42,547 nt of DNA. It comes from UBA2357 sp041678045 (GTDB taxonomy: Bacteria > Pseudomonadota > Gammaproteobacteria > Burkholderiales > Rhodocyclaceae). The notes under the pieces were generated by a model. That model was not told the origin of the DNA. It did no database searches and worked only from the letters and a program-made list of their open reading frames with translations. Shown one piece after another: positions 5,473 to 13,113 of this stretch (position 1 is its first letter; each line of letters begins with the position of its first letter). The DNA lies in contig JBAYOV010000031.1 of assembly GCA_041678045.1 (NCBI GenBank), forward strand, positions 1-42,547, given 5' to 3'. The translations under genes and the position numbers were made by a program.

Positions 5473-7350
5473 ATGATGTTCCGTATGAAACCCCTTGCGA
5501 TGGGCGTTGTGGCCTGTCTGCCTGTCCTGAGTTCCAGCCTGTTTGCGCAGCAGCACGAGGTCGCACGCCACGAGGTCGCACGCAATACGCCGGTGATCGG
5601 CGAGGCCGTGGTGGTCACCGCCACCCGTCAGGCACAGCGTGCCAGCGAGGTGCTGTCGCGGGTGGAGGTGATCGACCGCGAGACGATCGACCGCGCCGGC
5701 CAGGCCACGCTGGTCGATCTGCTGCGGGCGCAGCCCGGCATCCGGGTGGCCAGCAACGGCGGCGCCGGGGCCAATGCCAGCGTGTTCATGCGCGGAGCCG
5801 AATCGCGTCACACCCTGCTCATTGTCGATGGCATGCGGCTGGGCGCGGCCAGTTCCGGGCAGCCGACGCTGGAGGCGATTCCGCTGAGCATGATCGAGCG
5901 CATCGAAATTCTGCGCGGGCCGGCCAGTGCGCTGTATGGCTCCGAGGCCATCGGCGGGGTGATCCAGATTTTCACCCGCAAGGGCGAGGCCGGTTTTCAT
6001 CCGGAGGCCTTTGTGGGGGCGGGCACGCAGGGCACCGTGCAGGCCAATGCCCATGTCGCGGGGGGCGAGGGGCGGCTGCGTTACAGCCTGTCGCTCGGGC
6101 AGGACGAAACCGACGGCTTCAATGCCAAGCGTGACCCGGCTTACTGGACCACGGCCTGGGGTAATTCCTACGATCCGGACAAGGACGGTTTTCGCAACCG
6201 TTTCGTGAATGCTTCGGCCTCGCTGGGCTTTCGCGAGCGCGATGAGCTCGGGGTGAATCTGTATCGCTCGGACGGGCGCAACTGGTATGACGTGAGTACC
6301 ACGTTCGATTCCTATCTGGACAAGCGCCTGAGTGCCGCAAGCGCCTACATGACCAACGCGCTCACCGACGACTGGAGCAGCACGCTGCGCGTGGGGCGCA
6401 GCGGCGACGAGTTGCGCAACCATGCGGATGCCTCCGCGCCCAGCGTGTTCGACACCACGCAGACACAACTGATCTGGCAGCACGACATCCGGCTGGCCGT
6501 GGGTTCCCTGATGCTGGCGTATGACCATGTGGACACCGAGGTCAGCGGCACCACGGCCTACACGGTGGACGAGCGCACGGTGAAGGCCTGGCTGGCTGGC
6601 TGGTCGGGGCAGATCGACCGCCACAACCTGCAGGTGAATGTGCGCCACGATGACAACTCGCAGTTCGGGGGCAAGACCACCGGATTGCTGGCGTATGGCT
6701 ACCGGCTCTCCGCGCAGTGGGGCGTGAGTGCGAGCGTGGCGACGGCCTTCAACGCACCGACCTTCAATCAGCTGTACTGGCCCGATACCGGTTTCGGTGG
6801 CGGCAACCCGGACCTGACGCCCGAGGAGGCGCTGAACCGCGAGCTTGGGCTGCGCTGGGACGATGGCATGAGCGGTTTCGAGGCCACCTACTTCAACAAC
6901 CGCGTGAAGGACATGATTTCCGGCTGGCCGGCGGTGAATGTGAACCGCGCACGCCTGGAGGGGGTTGAGTTGCTGCTGCGAACCCGGCTGGCTGGCTTCG
7001 ACGTGCAGATGGGCATGGACTGGTTGAAGGCCGAGGATGAGCACACCGGGCGCAAGCTGCCGCGCCGGGCCGCGCAGGCCGGGTTTGTGCGGGTCGATCG
7101 CAGTACCGGAAACTGGTCGTACGGGATGGAGCTCAGTGGTGAGGGGCGGCGCTTTGACGATGCCGCGAACCAGGTGCGCCTGGGCGGGTACGGCGTGCTG
7201 GATGCCTATGCCCATTACCGCTTTGCACCTGACTGGCGGCTGGAGATGCGCGCCAGCAACCTGCTCGACAAGGAATATGAGCTGGCCCGTGGCTACGCGA
7301 TGCCGGGTGCCGCCGCCTTTGTTGGCGTGCGTTACACGCCCGCACGCTGA
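5473..7350 (+). CDS. btuB: TonB-dependent vitamin B12 outer-membrane receptor
   Basis: BtuB moves cobalamin and related corrinoids across the outer membrane using TonB energy. The 625-residue protein has a signal peptide (cleavage near SSLFA, 25), a TonB-box-like stretch GEAVVVTATR (43-52), a plug domain with VFMRGAESRHTLLIVDG and LRGPASALYGSEAIGGVI, and a long beta-barrel ending FVGVRYTPAR. The terminal residue is Arg rather than the usual aromatic. The mature N-terminus contains an exact HEVAR duplication (28-37). ATG codons at 5473 and 5476 are both possible; GGAG near 5461 suits either. The gene heads a transport cluster with btuCD and lies under a cobalamin riboswitch, which supports a B12 rather than a siderophore substrate. 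Confidence 0.95.
   Translation: MMFRMKPLAMGVVACLPVLSSSLFAQQHEVARHEVARNTPVIGEAVVVTATRQAQRASEVLSRVEVIDRETIDRAGQATLVDLLRAQPGIRVASNGGAGANASVFMRGAESRHTLLIVDGMRLGAASSGQPTLEAIPLSMIERIEILRGPASALYGSEAIGGVIQIFTRKGEAGFHPEAFVGAGTQGTVQANAHVAGGEGRLRYSLSLGQDETDGFNAKRDPAYWTTAWGNSYDPDKDGFRNRFVNASASLGFRERDELGVNLYRSDGRNWYDVSTTFDSYLDKRLSAASAYMTNALTDDWSSTLRVGRSGDELRNHADASAPSVFDTTQTQLIWQHDIRLAVGSLMLAYDHVDTEVSGTTAYTVDERTVKAWLAGWSGQIDRHNLQVNVRHDDNSQFGGKTTGLLAYGYRLSAQWGVSASVATAFNAPTFNQLYWPDTGFGGGNPDLTPEEALNRELGLRWDDGMSGFEATYFNNRVKDMISGWPAVNVNRARLEGVELLLRTRLAGFDVQMGMDWLKAEDEHTGRKLPRRAAQAGFVRVDRSTGNWSYGMELSGEGRRFDDAANQVRLGGYGVLDAYAHYRFAPDWRLEMRASNLLDKEYELARGYAMPGAAAFVGVRYTPAR
5554..5583 (+). repeat. perfect 15-bp tandem duplication inside btuB
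   Basis: CACGAGGTCGCACGC is repeated without a gap at 5554-5568 and 5569-5583. It duplicates HEVAR just after the signal peptide and keeps the frame. It is a likely slippage site in the linker before the TonB box. Confidence 0.9.
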
Positions 7351-7400
7351 TTGTCCGGCGGGCGGCAGGGTGTCTGGCTGATGGACGGAGGATCGGCCTG

Positions 7401-8381
7401 ATGGCGGGTCTGCGGCGCAGCCTGCTGGTGCTGCTGGCGCTGCTGCTGAGTGGCGCGATGGCGTTTGTGTGGGCGCTGCTCAGTGGCGATCTGCACACCG
7501 CCTGGGGCGATGTGCTGGCCGCGCTGGGCGGGGGGCCGGGCGGGCTGGTGGCCGATGTGGTGCGCGAGCTGCGTCTGCCGCGTGCCGTGGCGGTGTTCGC
7601 CTGCGGCGGTCTGCTGGCCATTGCCGGGGCGCTGATGCAGGTGCTGTTGCGCAATCCGCTGGCCGATCCGTATGTGCTGGGCATTTCCGGCGGGGCCGCA
7701 GTGGGGGCGCTGGCGGCCATGCTGCTCGGGCTCTCCGCCTGGTGGGTGGATGGTGCCGCCTTTGCCGGGGCGCTGGGCGCGATGATGCTGGTGTTTGGGC
7801 TGGCACATGGCGATGGTTCGTGGACCCAGACCCGTCTGCTGCTCACCGGCGTGATCGTGGCGGCCGGCTGTGGGGCGGCGATCACGCTGATGCTGGCGCT
7901 GGCGCCCGATACCCGGGTGCAGTCGATGCTGTTCTGGCTGATGGGCGATGCCAGCGGCGTGCGCCGGCCCTGGCCCGCAGTGGGGGTGATGCTGGCCGGC
8001 CTGTTGGTGGCCTTGCCCTTTGCGCGTGACCTGAACGTGCTCACCCGTGGTGCCGCTTCGGCCCGCGCGCTGGGGGTGAATGTGCTGCGGCTGCGTTATC
8101 TGCTGTATGTGCTGGCCTCCCTGCTCACCGCCACGGCGGTGACGCTGGTTGGCTCGGTGGGCTTTGTCGGCCTGATCGTGCCGCATCTGGTGCGTTTCGT
8201 GATTGGCAACGACCAGCGCGTGCTGCTGCCTGCGGCGATGCTCGCCGGGGGCACCTTGCTGACCCTGGCCGACACCGCAGCACGTACCGTGATGGCCCCC
8301 ATGCAGTTGCCGGTGGGGGTGCTGACGGCGCTGATCGGCGTGCCCTTGTTCCTGTTCCTGTTGTCGCGCCGGACGAACTGA
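7401..8381 (+). CDS. btuC: vitamin B12 ABC transporter permease (FecCD family)
   Basis: The 326-residue protein is strongly hydrophobic with about nine to ten membrane helices and the FecCD family pattern: LRLPRAVAVFACGGLLAIAGALMQ, NPLADPYVLGISGGAAVGA, and GSVGFVGLIVPHLVRF, the segment that couples to the ATPase. It would form the inner-membrane channel of BtuCD-F. The ATG at 7401 has a GGAGG site at 7387-7391. The gene lies 50 bp after btuB and one base before btuD, so the genes are co-transcribed. Substrate assignment rests on context, because iron-siderophore permeases look the same; the matching BtuF is at 33300-34235. Confidence 0.92.
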   Translation: MAGLRRSLLVLLALLLSGAMAFVWALLSGDLHTAWGDVLAALGGGPGGLVADVVRELRLPRAVAVFACGGLLAIAGALMQVLLRNPLADPYVLGISGGAAVGALAAMLLGLSAWWVDGAAFAGALGAMMLVFGLAHGDGSWTQTRLLLTGVIVAAGCGAAITLMLALAPDTRVQSMLFWLMGDASGVRRPWPAVGVMLAGLLVALPFARDLNVLTRGAASARALGVNVLRLRYLLYVLASLLTATAVTLVGSVGFVGLIVPHLVRFVIGNDQRVLLPAAMLAGGTLLTLADTAARTVMAPMQLPVGVLTALIGVPLFLFLLSRRTN

Positions 8382-8382
8382 G

Positions 8383-9162
8383 ATGAGCGAGGCTGTCGTG
8401 CCCTTGCTGGAGAGCTGTGGTCTTGCGCTACGCGTGGGCGAGCGCTGGCTGTGCTGCGAGTTCAGCCTGAAGCTGATGGCGGGCGAGTGCCTGGTGCTGC
8501 TCGGGCCGAACGGGGCGGGCAAGTCCACCCTGCTGCACACCTTTGCCGGGTTGCGTCCGGCCACGGTGGGCACGGTCCGCCTGCTCGGACGCACCCATGA
8601 CGCATGGGAGGGCGCGGCGCTGGCGCGTTATCGCGGTCTGCTGGCGCAGCAGCAGCCGGATCACTTTTCGTCCACGGTGCTGGAAACCGTGCTGGTGGGA
8701 CGCCACCCGCATCTGGGGCGCTGGGGATGGGAAGGGGCGCAGGATCATGCGATTGCCCGCCAGGCCCTGCACGATGTGGGGCTGTCGGCCTTCGAAGGGC
8801 GCGATATCCTGACCCTGTCGGGCGGCGAGCGGCAGCGGGTGGCGATTGCCACGCTGCTGGCCCAGGCGCCCCGCCTGCTGCTGCTGGACGAGCCGACCAA
8901 TCACCTCGACCTGCATTATCAGATCGCCACGCTGGAGCTGTTCCGGCGGCTGGCGGGCGAAGGGCGCGGTGTGGTGATGGTGTTGCACGACATCAACCTG
9001 GCCGCCCGCTATGCTGACCATGTGATCCTGCTCGATGGCAAGGGCGGGGTGATGGCCGGCCCACGCGACACGGTGCTGCAGGCCGGACCGCTGTCGCAGG
9101 CATTCGGCCATCCGATCCGCCAGATGCCCCTCGACGACGGCCACTTTTTCATGCCGGCCTGA
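8383..9162 (+). CDS. btuD: vitamin B12 ABC transporter ATPase
   Basis: A 259-residue ABC ATPase with Walker A LGPNGAGKST (about 40-49), signature LSGGERQRV (about 145), Walker B LLLLDEPTNHLD, and the switch His in VLHDIN (about 200). Its pattern matches the FepC/BtuD group that serves FecCD-type permeases. The ATG at 8383 starts one base after the btuC stop, so translation is probably coupled; no strong separate ribosome site is seen. ATP hydrolysis would drive corrinoid import across the inner membrane. Confidence 0.92.
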   Translation: MSEAVVPLLESCGLALRVGERWLCCEFSLKLMAGECLVLLGPNGAGKSTLLHTFAGLRPATVGTVRLLGRTHDAWEGAALARYRGLLAQQQPDHFSSTVLETVLVGRHPHLGRWGWEGAQDHAIARQALHDVGLSAFEGRDILTLSGGERQRVAIATLLAQAPRLLLLDEPTNHLDLHYQIATLELFRRLAGEGRGVVMVLHDINLAARYADHVILLDGKGGVMAGPRDTVLQAGPLSQAFGHPIRQMPLDDGHFFMPA

Positions 9163-9243
9163 CACCCGTCCCGCGCTGGTGCCTATCCGACAACACACAC
9201 GATGAATGTGGCCGTCCGGCCATGCTTGCGGAGAACACGAATC

Positions 9244-10092
9244 ATGCATTTGCCCACGCTGTCACCCTCACGCCCGGGGCCGTTGCCCGGCCATGTGTAT
9301 CTGGTCGGAGCCGGCCCGGGCGATCCGGAGCTGCTCACCCTGCGCGGGGCACGGTTGGTGGCGGGGGCCGATTGCGTGGTGTATGACAATCTGGTGAGTC
9401 CGGCGATTCTGGAACTGGCCGACGCGCAGGCCGAACGGATTTATGTCGGCAAGAAGGCGGCCGACCACACCCTGCCGCAGGACGACATCAACCAGCTGCT
9501 GGTGAGCAAGGCGCAGGCCGGTCGGCGGGTGGTGAGGTTGAAGGGGGGCGACCCCTTCATCTTCGGACGCGGGGGAGAAGAGGTGGAGGCGCTGGTCGAG
9601 GCCGGCGTGACGGTTGAGGTGGTCCCGGGGGTGACGGCGGCGGCTGGCATTGCCGCGTATGCCGGCATTCCGCTGACGCACCGCGATCACGCCCAGTCGG
9701 TCGTGTTTGCGACCGGCTTCCTGAAAGACGGCGTGCTCGACCTGGACTGGCCGATGCTGGCCCGTCCGGCGCAGACCCTGGTCATCTACATGGGTATTTC
9801 CCGCCTGCCGGAAATCTGTGCGCGCCTGATCGAGCACGGGCTGCCCGCCAGCACGCCGGCGGGGGTCATCGAGCGTGGCACCACGCTCCGTCAGCGGGTG
9901 GCGGTGGCCGATCTGGCGACCCTGCCCGAAGCGGTGGCGGCTGCCGGCATTCGTCCGCCCGCGCTCACCGTGGTAGGGGGGGTGGTGGGGCTGTACCCCC
10001 GGCTGGCATGGTTCCACCCCGATCCGCAGGCCGATGACGGGAGCGCCCCGCCTCACGCCGGCTGCACCGCAGTGCATGACAGGGAGGCGTGA
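9244..10092 (+). CDS. cobA: uroporphyrinogen-III C-methyltransferase
   Basis: CobA (SUMT) makes precorrin-2 from uroporphyrinogen III by two SAM-dependent methylations, the branch point to B12 and siroheme. The 282-residue protein has the signature VGAGPGDPELLTLRG (about 21-35), VVYDNLVSPAIL, RLKGGDPFIFGRGGEE (about 98-113), VPGVTAAAGIAAYAGIPLTHR and the GTTLRQR segment. Its length fits a stand-alone SUMT, not the CysG fusion. I chose the ATG at 9244, which has GGAG at 9231-9234, over the in-frame ATG at 9202, which would add 14 atypical residues. It is followed closely by cbiA/cobB. Confidence 0.95.
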   Translation: MHLPTLSPSRPGPLPGHVYLVGAGPGDPELLTLRGARLVAGADCVVYDNLVSPAILELADAQAERIYVGKKAADHTLPQDDINQLLVSKAQAGRRVVRLKGGDPFIFGRGGEEVEALVEAGVTVEVVPGVTAAAGIAAYAGIPLTHRDHAQSVVFATGFLKDGVLDLDWPMLARPAQTLVIYMGISRLPEICARLIEHGLPASTPAGVIERGTTLRQRVAVADLATLPEAVAAAGIRPPALTVVGGVVGLYPRLAWFHPDPQADDGSAPPHAGCTAVHDREA

Positions 10093-10093
10093 G

Positions 10094-11392
10094 ATGACCC
10101 GGCCGGCTGCCCATTGCCCCGCGCTGTTCATTGCCGCCCCCGCCTCCGGGCAGGGCAAGACCACTGTGACGGCGGCGCTTGCACGCCTGCACGCCCGGCT
10201 CGGCCGGCGGGTGAGGGTGTTCAAGTGCGGGCCGGACTTTCTCGACCCGCAGATTCATGCGGTGGCCAGCGGCGCACCGGTGTTCAATCTGGACCTGGGC
10301 ATGTGTGGCGAGCAGGATGCGCGCTGGCGTCTGTTCGAGGCGGCGGGCGAGAGCGACCTGATCCTCATCGAAGGGGTGATGGGGCTGTTCGACGGCCAGC
10401 CCTCCGGGGCCGACATTGCCAGCCTGTTCGGTGTGCCGGTGATGGCGGTGATCGATGCCCGGGCGATGGCGCAGACTTTTGGCGCAGTGGCCCACGGGCT
10501 GGCGCATTATCGCGCCGGCCTGCCCTTTTCGGGCGTGCTGGCGAATCAGGTCGGCAGCGCGCGCCATGCCGACATGTTGCGCGAAGCCCTGCCGGACGGC
10601 ATGCGCTGGTATGGCGCGCTGGGCCGGGATGCCGGGGCCGCGCTGCCCGAGCGTCATCTGGGCTTGCTGCAGGCGGGCGAGATCGGCGATCTGCTCGAAA
10701 GGCTGGATCGCATGGCCGATGCACTGGCCGCCACCGGGGCGGCCGAGCTGCCACCGGCGGTGCCCTTTCCGGCCGACCGTCCCCCCGCATTGCCCCCGCT
10801 GCTGGCAGGGCGTCGCGTCGCAGTGGCCCGCGATGCGGCATACAGCTTCATCTATCCGGCCAATCTCGAAACCTTGCGTGGCCTGGGCGCGGAAGTGTGT
10901 TTTTTCTCCCCGCTGGCGGGGGATCCCCTGCCAGCGTGCGATGCGTTGTGGCTGCCGGGGGGGTATCCGGAGCTGCATGGCGAGGTGTTGTCCGGGCAGC
11001 GCGCGCTGTGGCAGTCGCTGCGCGCGTTCGTGGACGCAGGAAAACCGGTGCTGGCCGAGTGTGGCGGCATGATGAGCCTGTTCGAGCAGGTGGTGGACAA
11101 AGCCGGGAATATGCACCGCTTTGCCGCCGTGCTGCCCGGTCGCGCCGTGATGCAGGCCCGGCTCGCCGCGCTGGGCATGCAGTCGGTGACGCTGCCGGAA
11201 GGGCGGCTCACCGGCCACACCTTCCACTACTCGAAAACCGAGTCCCCGCTCACTCCCGCCCTGCACGCACTCCGCCAGGACGGCGGCGAAGGAGAGGCCG
11301 TGTATCGCCATGGCCGGCTCACCGCCTCGTATGTGCATCTGTACTTTCCCTCCTGCCCGCAGGCCGTGGGGCGGCTCTTCGGCGGAGGGTAA
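10094..11392 (+). CDS. cobB: cobyrinic acid a,c-diamide synthase
   Basis: This enzyme amidates the a and c carboxylates of the corrin ring with glutamine and ATP (hydrogenobyrinic acid in the aerobic route; CbiA in the anaerobic one). The 432-residue protein has an N-terminal P-loop-like APASGQGKTT (15-24), GPDFLDPQIH, EGVMGLFDG, and a C-terminal type 1 glutamine amidotransferase domain with LPGGYPELH and the nucleophile Cys323 in AECGGMMSL; SYVHLYFPSCP closes the domain. The ATG at 10094 has AGGGAGG at 10081-10087 and lies one base after the cobA stop. Because the locus carries cobG, cobF and cobN, the hydrogenobyrinic acid substrate is the better guess. Confidence 0.93.
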   Translation: MTRPAAHCPALFIAAPASGQGKTTVTAALARLHARLGRRVRVFKCGPDFLDPQIHAVASGAPVFNLDLGMCGEQDARWRLFEAAGESDLILIEGVMGLFDGQPSGADIASLFGVPVMAVIDARAMAQTFGAVAHGLAHYRAGLPFSGVLANQVGSARHADMLREALPDGMRWYGALGRDAGAALPERHLGLLQAGEIGDLLERLDRMADALAATGAAELPPAVPFPADRPPALPPLLAGRRVAVARDAAYSFIYPANLETLRGLGAEVCFFSPLAGDPLPACDALWLPGGYPELHGEVLSGQRALWQSLRAFVDAGKPVLAECGGMMSLFEQVVDKAGNMHRFAAVLPGRAVMQARLAALGMQSVTLPEGRLTGHTFHYSKTESPLTPALHALRQDGGEGEAVYRHGRLTASYVHLYFPSCPQAVGRLFGGG

Positions 11393-11409
11393 GCGGGTAA
11401 GCGCGGGCG

Positions 11410-12051
11410 TCAGTGCGCCGCTGCCCGGTGGGTCTCCAGCACGGTGCACAGGCGTGCCACCGGATGCTCGGACAGCGGCATCAGCAGCCTGACCAGCGCG
11501 AGCGTGATGAGCGGCTCGATCAGCACCAGCGGCGCATACGCGGCGACGAATTTCAGCCAGTCGGCCAGCGGTGTGGCTTCGCTGCCGAGGGCCAGCCAGA
11601 AACCGACCATCAGCGTCACGCCGGCGTAGAACACCGCATCGAGCTTGACGATGCGGCTGATCGTGAGTTCGCGCAGGCGCTGGCCGAGGCTGTAGTGCAG
11701 CAGCATCAGCGGCACGGCCAGGGTCAGGGTATTGACCCCAAGGTGCACCAGGTCGGCAGGCTCGAACAGCAGGCCCTGCAAGGCCAGTCCGAGGCCAAAG
11801 CCGAGCAGGGTCGGCACGAACCCGAGGATCAGGTACATCGGCATGGCGCCGATGAAATGCAGCTCCGATGCCCCTGCCGGCATGTGAAAGCTTTGCATGA
11901 AGATCGAAAAGAACAGCGCAGCCAGCAGGGTGCGCACGATCAGTGTGGGCTGGCGGAACAGATGGATGGCGTGACCGCCGAGTACGCCGATGGCGGCGAC
12001 GTTGGCGACCACGATCTTGGTGGCCGATACGAATCCGGGCTCGATATGCAT
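11410..12051 (-). CDS. cbiM: CbiM-like cobalt ECF transporter permease
   Basis: A 213-residue membrane protein with about six helices. Its N-terminus MHIEPGFVSATK matches the CbiM/NikM pattern, in which Met1 and His2 help bind the metal ion (consensus MHIxDG). SFHMPAGASELHFIGAMP also fits this family. CbiM is the substrate-binding membrane subunit of cobalt ECF transporters. The ATG at 12051 has GAGGGGAG just upstream. No cbiN, cbiQ or cbiO lies nearby, so it is an orphan here; partners may be encoded elsewhere or not needed. A cobalamin riboswitch about 250 bp upstream on the same strand supports a cobalt role. It converges on cobB with a 17-bp gap. Confidence 0.85.
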   Translation of the reverse strand: MHIEPGFVSATKIVVANVAAIGVLGGHAIHLFRQPTLIVRTLLAALFFSIFMQSFHMPAGASELHFIGAMPMYLILGFVPTLLGFGLGLALQGLLFEPADLVHLGVNTLTLAVPLMLLHYSLGQRLRELTISRIVKLDAVFYAGVTLMVGFWLALGSEATPLADWLKFVAAYAPLVLIEPLITLALVRLLMPLSEHPVARLCTVLETHRAAAH

Positions 12052-12058
12052 GAAGACT

Positions 12059-12147
12059 CCCCTCGCGTGCAATGAATGCAATGTGGTTGGCGCGTTCGGC
12101 ACTGGGCATGCCGCGCTGCGCTTGAGTTTGGCGTGCCACGGGAGGGG
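12059..12147 (-). promoter_or_regulatory. anti-Shine-Dalgarno / Shine-Dalgarno pair in the cbiM leader
   Basis: Read on the minus strand, CCCCTC (12147-12142, within a CCCCCTCCC run) can pair with the ribosome site GAGGGG (12064-12059) of cbiM. This would sequester the start region when the upstream riboswitch is in the off state, so control of translation is the inferred mechanism. No intrinsic terminator was found in this leader. Confidence 0.45.
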
Positions 12148-12302
12148 GATCGAGATGACTGGAAGCGGCCGGACCGGCCGGACCGGCCTGAGGGCCGTGT
12201 GCCGTGCCTGCTTCGCAGACGGCAGCCGTCCGCGCAACAGGCTGGCGCATGTCTGCGCCGGTGATCCAGACGGTTCGACCCACGCCCCGGGGCTCGCACC
12301 TG

Positions 12303-12505
12303 TAATCGATCCGGCCGGTCTTCTGGCTCGCCTTCCTCCGGACTCCGTCACCTTCCCGGGCCGGGTGGCCCAGTGGTGTTCGACGGTTCCGTCAGGCTTA
12401 CAGCAGCGGGGGCTGCGCCGGACTGGCCATGCGATTGAAGCAGCATGGCGGCACCGGACTTCCCGTTTCACCTGTCATGCGGTTGCATGCACAGGCACCT
12501 GATCG
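12303..12505 (-). ncRNA. cobalamin riboswitch upstream of cbiM
   Basis: On the minus strand the elements are in order: CAGGTGCC (near 12498-12491), GTGAAACGGGAAG, GCGCAGCCCCCGCTG, CTGTAAGCCTGACGGA, CCACTGGG...CCCGGGAAGG, and the B12 box GAGCCAGAAGACCGGCC (12329-12313). It is closely similar to the rightward riboswitch at 12648-12872 and shares a perfect 35-bp block with it. It should repress cbiM when cobalamin is plentiful, a known pattern for cobalt transporters. Confidence 0.95.
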
Positions 12506-12517
12506 ATGGTGGGCGGA

Positions 12518-12545
12518 GCATAAGCGAGATGAATCGGTGACGCAA
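12518..12545 (-). promoter_or_regulatory. candidate promoter for the cbiM riboswitch transcript
   Basis: On the minus strand TTGCGT (12545-12540) and TATGCT (12523-12518) are separated by 17 bp and lie just before the aptamer. The boxes match the sigma-70 consensus at 3/6 and 4/6, so this is a position-based guess. Confidence 0.4.
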
Positions 12546-12609
12546 GCGGGCGATGCAGGCGCACCGGGAAAGGACATGCGGAACGGCGCACGAAAGTGCC
12601 TGCCGGAGA

Positions 12610-12639
12610 TTGCTTTTCTGATGTTGCATGCCGTATCCT
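12610..12639 (+). promoter_or_regulatory. candidate promoter for the cobG operon riboswitch transcript
   Basis: TTGCTT (12610-12615) and TATCCT (12634-12639) have an 18-bp spacer and end about 10 bp before the rightward aptamer. The matches are modest; the placement mirrors the leftward promoter. Confidence 0.4.
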
Positions 12640-12647
12640 CCGCGCCA

Positions 12648-12872
12648 TTCGATCAGGGTGCTCCGTGCTGCGTTCGTGGCGCGGAGTGAAACGGGAAGAC
12701 CGGTGACGTCGTGGCGTGAGGCTGCGACCATTCCGGCGCAGCCCCCGCTGCTGTAAGCCTGACGGAGTCGTCGGGGTGTGTGCGAGCACACCTTTCTGCC
12801 ACTGGGTCTTTCGGCCCGGGAAGGCGGCGCACTCCGGATGACGGCGAGCCAGAAGACCGGCCCGGTCGATGC
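12648..12872 (+). ncRNA. cobalamin riboswitch upstream of the cobG operon
   Basis: The elements run CAGGGTGCTCCG, GTGAAACGGGAAGACCGGTG, GCGCAGCCCCCGCTG, CTGTAAGCCTGACGGA, GCCACTGGG...CCCGGGAAGGC and the B12 box GAGCCAGAAGACCGGCC (12846-12862). It lies 240 bp before cobG and should control the long biosynthetic operon from cobG onward. It also contains an extra variable hairpin (GGTGTGTGCGAGCACACC, 12775-12792) that the leftward copy lacks. Confidence 0.95.
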
Positions 12873-13036
12873 AAGGTTCGTGCTCCGGGGTGTGGGTGCT
12901 GGCCGGCAGAGGCCGTGTCGTTGCTGGCATGTGCCTGTCCTTTTGGGTACCGGGTGTTGTGCGATCGTCGATCTGCCTGCCTGCCTGCGTGCTGCCGTCC
13001 AGTCATTCGCTGTGTTTCCAGACATTTTCCAGGAAC

Positions 13037-13106
13037 CCTCCCCCGGTGCCGGCTTTGCCGGGCAATCGTCGTGACGCTCCGTAACGGGGGTCGCATGAGC
13101 GGGAGG
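13037..13106 (+). promoter_or_regulatory. anti-Shine-Dalgarno / Shine-Dalgarno pair in the cobG leader
   Basis: CCTCCC at 13037-13042 is exactly complementary to the cobG ribosome site GGGAGG at 13101-13106. Between them lies a small hairpin (CCGGC, TTT, GCCGG). The arrangement fits a riboswitch expression platform that hides the ribosome site. No T-run terminator is seen between 12872 and 13113. Confidence 0.45.
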
Positions 13107-13113
13107 TGAAGGG

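Larger units (their letters stand above)
12388..12766. repeat. 35-bp perfect inverted repeat between the two divergent riboswitches
   Basis: The 35-bp block at 12732-12766 is exactly inverted at 12388-12422. Both copies form the same core of the cobalamin aptamer. A second 20-bp block including the B12 box (12843-12862) is exactly inverted at 12313-12332. The two aptamers therefore look like inverted paralogous copies. Confidence 0.92.

Noticed and set aside
5413..7215. A 600-codon open frame opposite btuB
   Set aside because: No family features; it would also start beyond the btuB barrel and end in the riboswitch leader.
9965..12283. A 772-codon leftward frame across cobA, cobB and cbiM
   Set aside because: It crosses three well-supported genes in the wrong frame and has a repetitive His/Arg/Gln-rich translation.
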